This document shows positions 7,542-13,228 of a stretch of 13,245 nt of DNA, piece by piece; within the stretch, counting starts at the first letter, position 1, and every line of letters starts with the position of its first letter. Under the pieces are notes generated by a model, which was given only the letters and a program-made list of their open reading frames with translations, did not search any database and was not told where the DNA came from. This DNA comes from Flavobacteriales bacterium (GTDB taxonomy: Bacteria; Bacteroidota; Bacteroidia; Flavobacteriales_D; Parvicellaceae): NCBI GenBank assembly GCA_026993705.1, contig JALWSJ010000340.1, positions 1-13,245 of the forward strand, in the 5' to 3' direction. A program made the translations under genes and the position numbers.

Positions 7542-7690
7542 TGTGTAAAATGAGCGGTAATAAAATGAGTTTTAGTTTCTTTAGACGATAAAAAAAATCT
7601 TTGCATAGCACCCGCTATGGAAAGATTTTTTGAAGAAGTATAAAGGAAATAAAAACATTTTATGGTGCTCATTTTACACAGGTTAGGGAT
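7532..7690. repeat. 159-base imperfect palindrome (long hairpin element)
   Basis: The terminal arms 7532-7555 and 7667-7690 are complementary over 24 bases with a single mismatch (G7541 facing G7681). They begin and end in ATCCCTAAC and GTTAGGGAT. At the centre, 7592-7609 and 7614-7631 form a second 18-base stem with one G:G mismatch around the loop ACCC. The 35-36-base stretches between are partly complementary as well (both contain the ATAAAATG / CATTTTAT pairing). The whole segment could therefore fold as one long hairpin. There is no transposase or integrase in it, and the short reading frame across it is just repeat sequence. Its end motif GTTAGGGAT is the same as the end of the neighbouring two-hairpin repeat. 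It could be a non-autonomous mobile element or a structured RNA. Confidence 0.75.
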
Positions 7691-7752
7691 TTCAAGGCAC
7701 AAACCTTTCAATTTATCACTAAATTTTGTACAAAGATACTACCCTTTAATTT

Positions 7753-7798
7753 AGCACAAAACCGCTATTATTTTTATACAATGTTACCGCTATGTGCT
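7753..7798. repeat. Short nested repeat downstream of the dioxygenase gene (left edge of the accessory island)
   Basis: AGCACA (7753-7758) and TGTGCT (7793-7798) form a short inverted repeat. Inside it ACCGCTAT occurs twice in direct orientation (7761-7768 and 7786-7793). ATGTTACCGCTA (7781-7792) is the exact reverse complement of TAGCGGTAACAT at 10691-10702, on the other side of the accessory genes. Bases 7691-7752 between this and the long palindrome hold nothing I recognise. Confidence 0.55.
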
Positions 7799-7802
7799 TT
7801 TC

Positions 7803-8630
7803 TTATCCTATTTTTAGACAACGCATTGAAAGTGTTCCGTAATGAAACTTATCATAAAAGTATTCTATTCCATCATTGTTGTCTTGAAGTGCTAATGTAT
7901 AAATCAAGGGGATAAAATGACTGGGTTCTGGTACTGCTAATTGAGCAGAAGAACCATTTTTTTGATAATCAATAACTCCTTTGTGATTTCGCTCGTTAAT
8001 AAAGTCTTTGATTTTTGTATCAAACTCCAAAGCCCAATCTCTTGGTCTAGCGTTTATATCGTGAAAATCTACAATTTTTAAATTATGGGTTAAATTCCCA
8101 CTACCGATTATTAATACTCCTTTTTTTCGCAAAGTTTTGAGTTGTTTTGCTAAATCATAATGATGCTGCATTGGTTGATTATAATCAATGCTTAATTGAA
8201 AAGTTGGAATATCTGCTTTTGGATATAGATGTGTTAATATTGACCACGTTCCGTGATCTACCCCCCAATCTGTGCTTTTTTTAATTCTTGGATTTGTGAT
8301 TGTTTTACTAATTTCATTAGCAATATCAGGTGCTCCTTTTACTGGATATTTAAGGTCATATAGTTCTTTTGGAAAACCATACATATCATAAATCATTTTT
8401 GGATTTGGCGACATATCAACAAACGTTCCTTTGGTTATCCAATGGGCGGAAATACAAAGTATGGCTTTAGGTTTAATTAAAGATTGACCTAAATTTTGTA
8501 AAGTTTTAGTGAAATCGTTTTGTTCAATAGCATTCATTGGTGAGCCGTGACCAATAAATAATGCAGGCATTTTAAAATCAGTTTCAGTAAGTTTTTCAAT
8601 TTTGCTTGCCCAAGTTTTTATTGTCGTCAT
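7803..8630 (-). CDS. ygiD: Extradiol ring-cleavage dioxygenase, class III (4,5-DOPA dioxygenase/YgiD-like); 5' end altered
   Basis: A 275-residue LigB-fold protein resembling DODA/YgiD enzymes, which use a bound metal to open catechol rings (4,5-cleavage of L-DOPA in vitro). Conserved histidines are present: LFIGHGSPMNAIE (H28), ISAHW (H63), DHGTW (H126), GSGNLTHN (H182) and EPSHF (H238); H28, H63 and H238 are the likely metal ligands. The first ATG in frame is at 8630. The frame remains open upstream and encodes KRGEFLKNFTLAILG just before that ATG. This resembles the N-terminal leader (a degenerate twin-arginine-like motif) of flavobacterial homologues, but no ATG, GTG or TTG precedes it. 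The start was therefore probably lost, and the present protein would begin inside the old leader and stay cytoplasmic. It lies 47 bases downstream of marR. Natural substrate unknown. Confidence 0.82.
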   Translation of the reverse strand: MTTIKTWASKIEKLTETDFKMPALFIGHGSPMNAIEQNDFTKTLQNLGQSLIKPKAILCISAHWITKGTFVDMSPNPKMIYDMYGFPKELYDLKYPVKGAPDIANEISKTITNPRIKKSTDWGVDHGTWSILTHLYPKADIPTFQLSIDYNQPMQHHYDLAKQLKTLRKKGVLIIGSGNLTHNLKIVDFHDINARPRDWALEFDTKIKDFINERNHKGVIDYQKNGSSAQLAVPEPSHFIPLIYTLALQDNNDGIEYFYDKFHYGTLSMRCLKIG

Positions 8631-8677
8631 TCCCAGTATTGCTAGTGTGAAATTTTTTAGAAATTCTCCTCTTTTAA

Positions 8678-9127
8678 CTAATCTCTTATTTTGTCTAGTA
8701 ACTCGTTTAATATTCTTATTTCTGAAGTAGTTAGATTTTTAAGGAAAGTATCAACTTGTTTTTCAGATTCATCCATTTTTGATAACAATACCAGCCCTTT
8801 TTGAGTAATGCTCACTTCTTTTTGTCGCCTATCATTCGGACATTCTTTTCTATCAACATATTGTAAGCCATATAGTTTATCTACGATACGACTTACATCA
8901 GAATTTTTATCAAGCATTCGCTCTTTTATGTACCCTATTGAAGAAGTTGACGATTGTTTGTTTCCTCTTAAAATACGTAATACATTGTATTGTGCTTCTG
9001 TTATTTTATATGTTTTAAGGACAGATGAAAAACGTTGATTTAACACTTTTGCAGTAAATATCAAATTGATAAGCCCTTTATGATAGTCATTCCTAAAATG
9101 CCCTTTTATTTCATCTTCAATTTTCAT
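8678..9127 (-). CDS. MarR family transcriptional regulator
   Basis: A 149-residue winged-helix repressor. The recognition region runs from ITEAQYNVLRILRG through the helix-turn-helix, then VDKLYGLQYVDRKECPNDRRQKEVSITQKG. The DRR turn of the wing, typical of MarR proteins, is at about residue 101. N- and C-terminal helices would make the dimer. The start overlaps the doxX stop as TAATG (9129-9125), so it is translationally coupled. MarR proteins usually bind a palindrome in their own promoter and release it on binding a phenolic ligand or on oxidation. The best candidate site here is 10608-10630, in the promoter ahead of this gene run. No cysteine that would mark it clearly as an oxidation sensor stands out: the one in KECPN is possible but untested. 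Confidence 0.9.
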   Translation of the reverse strand: MKIEDEIKGHFRNDYHKGLINLIFTAKVLNQRFSSVLKTYKITEAQYNVLRILRGNKQSSTSSIGYIKERMLDKNSDVSRIVDKLYGLQYVDRKECPNDRRQKEVSITQKGLVLLSKMDESEKQVDTFLKNLTTSEIRILNELLDKIRD

Positions 9128-9492
9128 TATTTGAATTTTGAGAGTAATTCGGGATTACGAACAAATGCTGTAACCCAAATCAAAATTACCACTACCGATT
9201 GAAATATGAAGGGTTCACCGTGAGACATATGAGTAACGATAGCACCTCCCATATGGGCACTTAAAAGAAATGCTCCAATAATGCTAGTCTTAGGAAATAA
9301 AAATAATAAGGCAGACACAATTTCACCGACGGCTATTATTGCACGCCAATCGCCTAAACCCCATTTAGCAAAGTTCTCTGCCATTTCGGGCATTGTAAAT
9401 TTACCCATAGCACTAAAAAGCAATAATGTAGTTATTAAACCTGCTATTACCCAACCTGAAATTTTTCGTGTTTTTGATAATTGATTTTCCAT
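9127..9492 (-). CDS. DoxX-like integral membrane protein
   Basis: A 121-residue protein with four predicted membrane segments (about residues 12-31, 50-67, 70-88 and 95-112). It has the SAMGKF and EIVSALLFLFPKT stretches seen in small DoxX-like proteins (PF13564 type). Members are often encoded beside MarR regulators, YceI proteins and flavin oxidoreductases in Bacteroidota, and are thought to act in membrane redox or quinone-linked functions; none of this is proven for the family as a whole. The ATG at 9492 follows an A/T-rich leader 25 bases after the CDGSH gene. Its stop shares one base with the marR start. Confidence 0.88.
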   Translation of the reverse strand: MENQLSKTRKISGWVIAGLITTLLLFSAMGKFTMPEMAENFAKWGLGDWRAIIAVGEIVSALLFLFPKTSIIGAFLLSAHMGGAIVTHMSHGEPFIFQSVVVILIWVTAFVRNPELLSKFK

Positions 9493-9517
9493 AATAACTT
9501 ATTTTTAAATGTTAAAA

Positions 9518-9754
9518 TTAGAGTTTTGAATGTGTGCCATCACAAAATGCTCCGCTTTTAGAATGTTTACAACCACACCAAGCCACTTTTTTGTCTTCTG
9601 TTAGTTCTACTTCAATGGGTACAAAATCAGACCCTTGATGCGAACCATCACAATAAGGTTGGTTTTTACTTTCTCCACAGGCACACCAGTATTTCTTTCC
9701 TGCTTTTTCGTCTATAACGTAAGGTGTTTTTTGTGCAATCTTTGGTTGTTTCAT
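9518..9754 (-). CDS. CDGSH iron-sulfur domain protein with two clusters
   Basis: A 78-residue cytoplasmic protein made almost wholly of two mitoNEET-like CDGSH motifs. Motif one is CACGESKNQPYCDGSH (ligands C24, C26, C35, H39). Motif two is CGCKHSKSGAFCDGTH (C60, C62, C71, H75). Each three-Cys one-His set should hold a redox-active 2Fe-2S cluster. The frame extends ten codons upstream to 9784, but that start lies inside the yceI coding sequence. The ATG at 9754 (MKQPKIAQKT) begins 4 bases after the yceI stop behind an A-rich leader and suits the family better. Within this run it could pass electrons to, or be cluster-supplied with, the redox genes around it; that is inference. Confidence 0.9.
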   Translation of the reverse strand: MKQPKIAQKTPYVIDEKAGKKYWCACGESKNQPYCDGSHQGSDFVPIEVELTEDKKVAWCGCKHSKSGAFCDGTHSKL

Positions 9755-9758
9755 AATT

Positions 9759-10232
9759 TTAATTTTTAAGTTTAATAAGTTCAACTTTAGAAGTGATAGT
9801 AACTTCTTCTCCTATTAGCATACCACCAGTGTCCATAACGGAATTATATTTTAATCCAAAATCTGTTCTGTTAATTACACCCGTAATGTTGAATCCTGCT
9901 TTTATGTTTCCGTAAGGGTCTTTTACGGTTCCGCAATATTTGACATCTAATATTATTTCTTTTGTAATACAGTGCATTGTATAGTCACCAGTTAATTTGT
10001 ATAGGTTTTTCCCAACTTTTTTCATTGACTTGCTCTTAAAAGTGATTTTTGGACATTTCGCAACATCAAAGAAATCAGCTAATTGCAAGTGTTCGTATCT
10101 TTTTTCATCATCTGCATCAATGCTTTTAACATCAATTAAGAAATAAATTTTTGCATCAGAAAAATCTTCTTTACTGGTTATTACCGTACCTCCATATTTA
10201 TGGAATTGACCTGATACTTCTGAAATTACCAT
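9759..10232 (-). CDS. YceI family protein, 5' truncated
   Basis: A 157-residue YceI-like lipocalin fold protein; relatives bind isoprenoid lipids such as polyprenyl quinones. Typical stretches are present: VSGQFHKYGGTV, DFFDVAKCPKITFKS, YTMHCITKEIILDV, GFNITGVINRTDFGLKYN and GEEVTITSKVELIKL. Full-length cytoplasmic members begin about 18-20 residues earlier with a WxxDxxHSxIxF-type strand. Here IQFDFAH is still encoded in frame just upstream of the ATG at 10232, but it is cut by a stop (TAA, 10262-10260) and no start codon lies between. The missing 5' end meets a broken oxidoreductase gene. The protein, if made, lacks its first beta strand and may be unstable. No signal peptide is visible. 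Confidence 0.8.
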   Translation of the reverse strand: MVISEVSGQFHKYGGTVITSKEDFSDAKIYFLIDVKSIDADDEKRYEHLQLADFFDVAKCPKITFKSKSMKKVGKNLYKLTGDYTMHCITKEIILDVKYCGTVKDPYGNIKAGFNITGVINRTDFGLKYNSVMDTGGMLIGEEVTITSKVELIKLKN

Positions 10233-10252
10233 ATGGGCAAAATCAAATTGAA

Positions 10253-10556
10253 TATTTCTTTACCCTCTATATTATAAGAATTTTCTCCGTAAGCAAAACC
10301 ATAAGTTAAAACTTAGTCGAACCATTGTTTTAAAATAGGAGGCATATTATACCAATATATTGGATATTGAAAAATAATTCTATCAGCATTCAATAATACT
10401 TTTTGTTCTTCTTCGGTACTAATATTAAAATCAGGATATAATTTGGCTACATCTAGAACTTCAACATCATCTAATTTATTTACTTCTTCTGAATTATTTT
10501 ATTCGCAATTGAATTACCCAAATTAGGATGAGCTAAAATCATTAATGTTTTTTCAT
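10253..10556 (-). pseudogene. Broken NAD(P)H-dependent oxidoreductase (KefF/YwrO/MdaB-type flavodoxin fold), N-terminal part only
   Basis: Translation in pieces gives LMILAHPNLGNS, then DVAKLYPDFNIST, RIIFQYPIYWYNMPPILKQWFD, and VLTYGFAYGENS. These are the successive hallmarks of small FMN-dependent NAD(P)H:quinone oxidoreductases, including the YPIYWYNMPPILKQWFD-x-VLTYG active-site stretch. Damage is extensive. The natural ATG (10556-10554) is out of frame, as if one A were lost from a six-A run (10548-10553). A second frameshift lies near 10493-10503. TAA (10315-10313) replaces the residue before VLTYG, where relatives usually have Glu. The C-terminal half is missing and the frame runs into yceI. 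The last open segment ends at TAA 10228-10226, just past the yceI ATG. It was the first gene of the MarR-controlled run. Confidence 0.85.
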
Positions 10557-10598
10557 TGTTCTTAATCTTTAAACTGTTTGTAACTTAATTTATCGGTG

Positions 10599-10629
10599 CA
10601 AATATAAGTTAAAACATTACATGTTACAA
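10599..10629 (-). promoter_or_regulatory. Promoter of the oxidoreductase/YceI/CDGSH/DoxX/MarR run
   Basis: On the minus strand TATATTTG (10606-10599) is a perfect -7 element, and TTG (10629-10627) lies 20 bases upstream, the right distance for the -33 element. The transcript would start about 40 bases before the pseudogene ATG. The gap 10557-10901 otherwise holds the operator (10608-10630), a degenerate repeat (10691-10745), T-rich runs around 10770-10830 and the tRNA terminator. I see no gene in it. Confidence 0.7.
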
Positions 10630-10630
10630 C
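10608..10630. promoter_or_regulatory. Candidate MarR operator (imperfect 23-base palindrome)
   Basis: The site reads GTT-N2-AACAT-N3-ATGTT-N2-AAC, symmetrical at 16 of its 23 positions. It covers the spacer and -33 box of the promoter at 10599-10629, where a bound MarR dimer would block RNA polymerase. The size and position fit autorepression by the MarR protein encoded at 8678-9127. The link is inference. Confidence 0.5.
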
Positions 10631-10690
10631 ATATAATTGACAATTTTTTTTATTATAACCTGAATTCAGGTATCTTTTTATGTTATGCAT

Positions 10691-10745
10691 TAGCGGTAAC
10701 ATGTGTAAAGAAAATGGAATTTAGTTTTGACGATGAAAAATTATT
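10691..10745 (+). repeat. Degenerate repeat at the right edge of the accessory island
   Basis: TAGCGGTAACAT (10691-10702) is the exact reverse complement of 7781-7792. The next 40 bases keep blocks shared, in the same order, with the left arm of the long palindrome at 7553-7597: AGCGGTAA, AAATG, TTTAGTTT, ACGAT and an A-run. It looks like a decayed relative of the repeats on the left side of the island. Confidence 0.5.
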
Positions 10746-10855
10746 CTACTTGAACTCAAAATAACTAACTTTTTGAATTTTTTATTTTTTTATTTTTCGC
10801 AGTACAATCATTACATTTTTTTGTAGCTACCCATTACAACAAAAAAAGGACAACG

Positions 10856-10891
10856 AAAAAAGGGATAAGTTTAATAACTCATCCCTTTTTT
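10856..10891 (-). terminator. Rho-independent terminator of tRNA-Leu (symmetrical, possibly bidirectional)
   Basis: AAAAAAGGGAT (10856-10866) and ATCCCTTTTTT (10881-10891) are perfectly complementary. The stem extends inward to ten base pairs around a four-base loop, with one G:T pair. Read on the minus strand, the GGGATGAGTT / AACTTATCCC stem is followed by six T residues. It begins 10 bases after the tRNA 3' end. The A-run on the other side means it could also stop transcription coming from the left. Confidence 0.85.
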
Positions 10892-10901
10892 ATCCTGTTA
10901 G

Positions 10902-10983
10902 TACCGAAGGTCGGAATCGAACCGACACTCCTTGCGGAACACGAGTTTGAGTCGTGCGCGTCTACCAGTTCCGCCACTTCGGC
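10902..10983 (-). tRNA. tRNA-Leu (anticodon CAA)
   Basis: The 82-base sequence folds as a class II tRNA. Acceptor stem GCCGAAG pairs with CTTCGGT (G:T at the first pair) followed by discriminator A. The anticodon stem CACGA/TCGTG encloses loop CTCAAAC with anticodon CAA, reading UUG codons. A long variable arm (TTCCGCAAGGAG region) and the GGTTCGATTCC T-arm follow. The long variable arm plus CAA anticodon identifies leucine. The 3' CCA is not encoded. It is a stand-alone transcription unit with its own promoter and terminator. Confidence 0.96.
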
Positions 10984-10999
10984 TTTTAAATTGGTGCGA

Positions 11000-11030
11000 C
11001 AAAGGTAATACAACTTTTTGTTTTGACAAA
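11000..11030 (-). promoter_or_regulatory. Promoter of tRNA-Leu
   Basis: On the minus strand TTTG (11030-11027), a 19-base spacer and TACCTTTG (11007-11000) match both halves of the Bacteroidota consensus. The start point would lie roughly 10 bases before the mature tRNA. Confidence 0.75.
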
Positions 11031-11070
11031 TAATAATTGAAAAATATTTTTTATATCACATAAAAAGACC

Positions 11071-11078
11071 TACTTTTG
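11071..11078 (+). promoter_or_regulatory. -7 promoter element of the prs-rplY-pth operon
   Basis: TACTTTTG is a perfect TAnnTTTG, giving a leader of about 15-20 bases before the prs ATG at 11102. The -33 position carries TTT rather than TTG, so the upstream half is weak. It diverges from the tRNA-Leu promoter about 40 bases away. Confidence 0.65.
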
Positions 11079-11101
11079 CCGTCGGAAAAACACAAACCCA
11101 A

Positions 11102-12046
11102 ATGGCTAATAATAGAGTTAAAATTTTCAGTTGTTCGGCATCAAAAGATTTAGCTGAGAAAATAGCAGCTTCATACGGACAAGAATTAGGAAACGTGGAA
11201 GTTCAACGCTTTAGCGATGGTGAATTTACTACTGTTTTTAATGAGACCGTGAGAGGGTGTGATGTTTTTCTGATTCAATCAACTGTACCTCCGACAGATA
11301 ACATGTTTGAGTTATTGTTGATGATTGATGCGGCAAAAAGAGCTTCAGCTAGAAAGATAATTGCCGTTATACCTTATTATGGTTGGGCAAGACAAGACAG
11401 AAAAGATCAACCCAGAGTTGCCATAGGAGCTAAATTAGTAACCAACCTTTTGGAAGCTGCCGGAGTTGACCGTGTAATGACAATGGATTTACACGCCGAC
11501 CAAATACAAGGCTTCTTTGAAGTACCTGTTGACCATTTATTTGCGTCAAGTCTTTTTGCTCCTTATTTAAAAAGTTTAAATAACGACAATATAATTATCG
11601 CGGCACCAGATGCCGGAGGTTCTAAAAGAGCCAGTGCTTATGCTAAATATTTACATACGGACTTGGCTTTATGCTATAAACAACGTAAAAAAGCCAACGA
11701 AATCTCTAGTATGACTATCATTGGAGATGTAAAGGGTAAAGATGTTGTGATTATAGACGATATGGTTGATACTGCCGGTACTCTTACCAAATCTGCACAG
11801 TTGTTTATCGAACATGGAGCTAAAAGTGTAAGAGCGATTTGTACGCATGCTGTTCTTTCAGGACCTGCCTACGAGCGAATAGAAAATTCTGTTTTGGAGG
11901 AATTAATCGTTACTGACACTATTCCTCAAAAAAGGGAATGCGAAAAGATAAAAGTATTATCGGTAGCTGATATGTTTGCCGATATAATGAAAAAAGCAAT
12001 CAATTTTGAATCAATTAGTGAACACTTTGTGTTCGCAAACCAATAA
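11102..12046 (+). CDS. prs: Ribose-phosphate pyrophosphokinase (PRPP synthase)
   Basis: A 314-residue cytoplasmic enzyme that moves the pyrophosphate group of ATP onto ribose 5-phosphate to make PRPP, the precursor of purines, pyrimidines, NAD, histidine and tryptophan. Length is normal for class I. Key parts: FSDGE at 37-41, the ATP-site stretch YYGWARQDRK at 92-101, the metal and PRPP-binding signature DLHADQIQGFF at 129-139, and the ribose-phosphate loop VVIIDDMVDTAGT at 215-227. It heads an operon with rplY (28-base gap) and pth. The ATG follows a short leader from the promoter at 11071. Nothing is unusual about it. Confidence 0.98.
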   Translation: MANNRVKIFSCSASKDLAEKIAASYGQELGNVEVQRFSDGEFTTVFNETVRGCDVFLIQSTVPPTDNMFELLLMIDAAKRASARKIIAVIPYYGWARQDRKDQPRVAIGAKLVTNLLEAAGVDRVMTMDLHADQIQGFFEVPVDHLFASSLFAPYLKSLNNDNIIIAAPDAGGSKRASAYAKYLHTDLALCYKQRKKANEISSMTIIGDVKGKDVVIIDDMVDTAGTLTKSAQLFIEHGAKSVRAICTHAVLSGPAYERIENSVLEELIVTDTIPQKRECEKIKVLSVADMFADIMKKAINFESISEHFVFANQ

Positions 12047-12074
12047 ATAAGTAAACAAATAAATAATAAATAAA

Positions 12075-12665
12075 ATGAAAAAAGTATCGTTGAGCGGCTC
12101 TAAAAGAAAGAGCGTAGGGAAAAAAGATGCAAAATTATTAAGACGAGAAGGTCAAATACCTGCTGTACTTTATGGAAATAAAGAGCAAGTACACTTTTCA
12201 GTTGATGAAATTGCTTTAAAAAAATTAGTTTATACACCAAACGTATATATTTTTGAACTAGACATAGACGGAACTAAAGTTCCTGCTGTAATGAAAGAAG
12301 TTCAAATACACCCTGTAACGGACAGAACTGTTCATGTTGACTTCCAAGAAGTAGTTGACGGAAAACCTGTAAAAATTGAAATTCCTATTAAATTAACAGG
12401 ACTTTCAGAAGGTGTTAAAAGTGGGGGTAAATTAATGCAACACTTTAGAAAATTAAAAGTAGAAGCGTTAGTAGAAAACTTACCGGATACTGTTGAAATC
12501 GATATTACAGAAGTAGGCATAGGTGATAAAATTAGAGTAGGAGATGTAGATATTAACGGTGTTAAACTTCTTAACCCAGAATCTGCAGTAATCGTTGCTG
12601 TTCAAATGGCTCGTGGAGCGAAGAAAACAGTTGAAGAAGAAGCTGCTGAAGAAGCTGAAGCTTAG
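12075..12665 (+). CDS. rplY: 50S ribosomal protein L25, long Ctc form
   Basis: A 196-residue protein binding 5S rRNA in the large ribosomal subunit. Residues 1 to about 90 form the L25 domain (RREGQIPAVLYGN, VHVDFQEV). The rest is the second Ctc/TL5 beta domain (PIKLTGLSEGVKSGGKL, VENLPDTVEIDITEVGIGD). The tail is a low-complexity Glu/Ala stretch, common in this family. The gene lies 28 bases after prs and 5 bases before pth, so all three should be cotranscribed, linking nucleotide supply with translation. Confidence 0.97.
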   Translation: MKKVSLSGSKRKSVGKKDAKLLRREGQIPAVLYGNKEQVHFSVDEIALKKLVYTPNVYIFELDIDGTKVPAVMKEVQIHPVTDRTVHVDFQEVVDGKPVKIEIPIKLTGLSEGVKSGGKLMQHFRKLKVEALVENLPDTVEIDITEVGIGDKIRVGDVDINGVKLLNPESAVIVAVQMARGAKKTVEEEAAEEAEA

Positions 12666-12670
12666 TTAAG

Positions 12671-13228
12671 ATGAAGCACTTAATCGTAGGACTGGGGAAT
12701 CCCGGAACGGAATACGAAAATACTCGACACAACATCGGGTTTAAAACATTGGACGCTTTAGCTAAAGCGTCCAATGTTTCTTTTAGCCATGAAAAATTGG
12801 CTTATAGAACCACCGTCAAGCATAAAGGAAGAACGCTTGTTCTCATCAAACCCACAACCTTTATGAATTTGAGTGGTAAAGCCGTTAATTACTGGCTACA
12901 AAAAGAAAAAATAAATAAAGAGAACCTCTTGGTTATTACTGACGATTTAGCTTTACCCCTTGGTAAATTAAGACTTAAACCCAAAGGAAGTGACGGAGGT
13001 CATAATGGTCTTAAAGACATTCAAAAAGTATTAAACACCAATCAATACGCTAGATTGAGGTTTGGTATCGGAAATGAGTTCTCCAAAGGAAAACAAGTAG
13101 ATTATGTTCTAGGAGAATGGACTACTAACGAACAAGAACTACTCCCCTCTTTAATCGAGAAAGCTAAGGATATTGTGCTTTCTTTTGCCACGATAGGTAT
13201 TCAAAGAACGATGAATGCTTTTAATTGA
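12671..13228 (+). CDS. pth: Peptidyl-tRNA hydrolase
   Basis: A 185-residue cytoplasmic enzyme that cleaves peptidyl-tRNA released from stalled ribosomes, freeing the tRNA. The full set of catalytic and substrate-binding residues is present: N10 in GLGNPG, catalytic H20 in TRHNIGF, N66 in TTFMNLSG, D91 in ITDDLALP, and N112 in DGGHNGLKD, corresponding to N10, H20, N68, D93 and N114 of the E. coli protein. Length is normal. It starts 5 bases after rplY and ends 17 bases before the window edge. A 36-base perfect palindrome covers codons 25-37, which encode the helix after the active-site histidine. Confidence 0.97.
   Translation: MKHLIVGLGNPGTEYENTRHNIGFKTLDALAKASNVSFSHEKLAYRTTVKHKGRTLVLIKPTTFMNLSGKAVNYWLQKEKINKENLLVITDDLALPLGKLRLKPKGSDGGHNGLKDIQKVLNTNQYARLRFGIGNEFSKGKQVDYVLGEWTTNEQELLPSLIEKAKDIVLSFATIGIQRTMNAFN
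12744..12779. repeat. 36-base perfect palindrome inside pth
   Basis: The segment reads identically on both strands with no spacer: AAACATTGGACGCTTTAG followed by its own reverse complement. In the mRNA it could form a stem of about 16 base pairs with a four-base loop. It lies wholly within codons 25-37 of pth, and the encoded residues (TLDALAKASNV) are ordinary for the protein. No T-run follows directly, so it is not a standard terminator. Confidence 0.9.

Noticed and set aside
7532..7690. Integron attC site
   Set aside because: The ends CCCTAAC and GTTAGGG resemble attC core boxes but each breaks the RYYYAAC/GTTRRRY consensus at one position, there is no integrase, and the genes nearby are not arranged as cassettes.
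7490..7711. A 73-codon open frame on the minus strand between ttcA and the dioxygenase
   Set aside because: It runs across the hairpin repeat and the long palindrome, has no recognisable domain and no proper leader; it is a by-product of repeat sequence.
9755..9784. Longer CDGSH protein starting at 9784
   Set aside because: That start is inside the end of yceI; the ATG at 9754 follows the yceI stop by 4 bases and fits the family length.
10746..10855. Possible small RNA or second terminator in the T-rich stretch
   Set aside because: There is only a weak nine-pair AT stem (TTTTTTTGT with ACAAAAAAA) and no promoter match; it is not distinguishable from AT-rich background.
12571..12774. Minus-strand open frame across the rplY-pth junction
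   Set aside because: It is antisense to two clear genes. Its first residues copy those of pth only because the palindrome reads the same on both strands.
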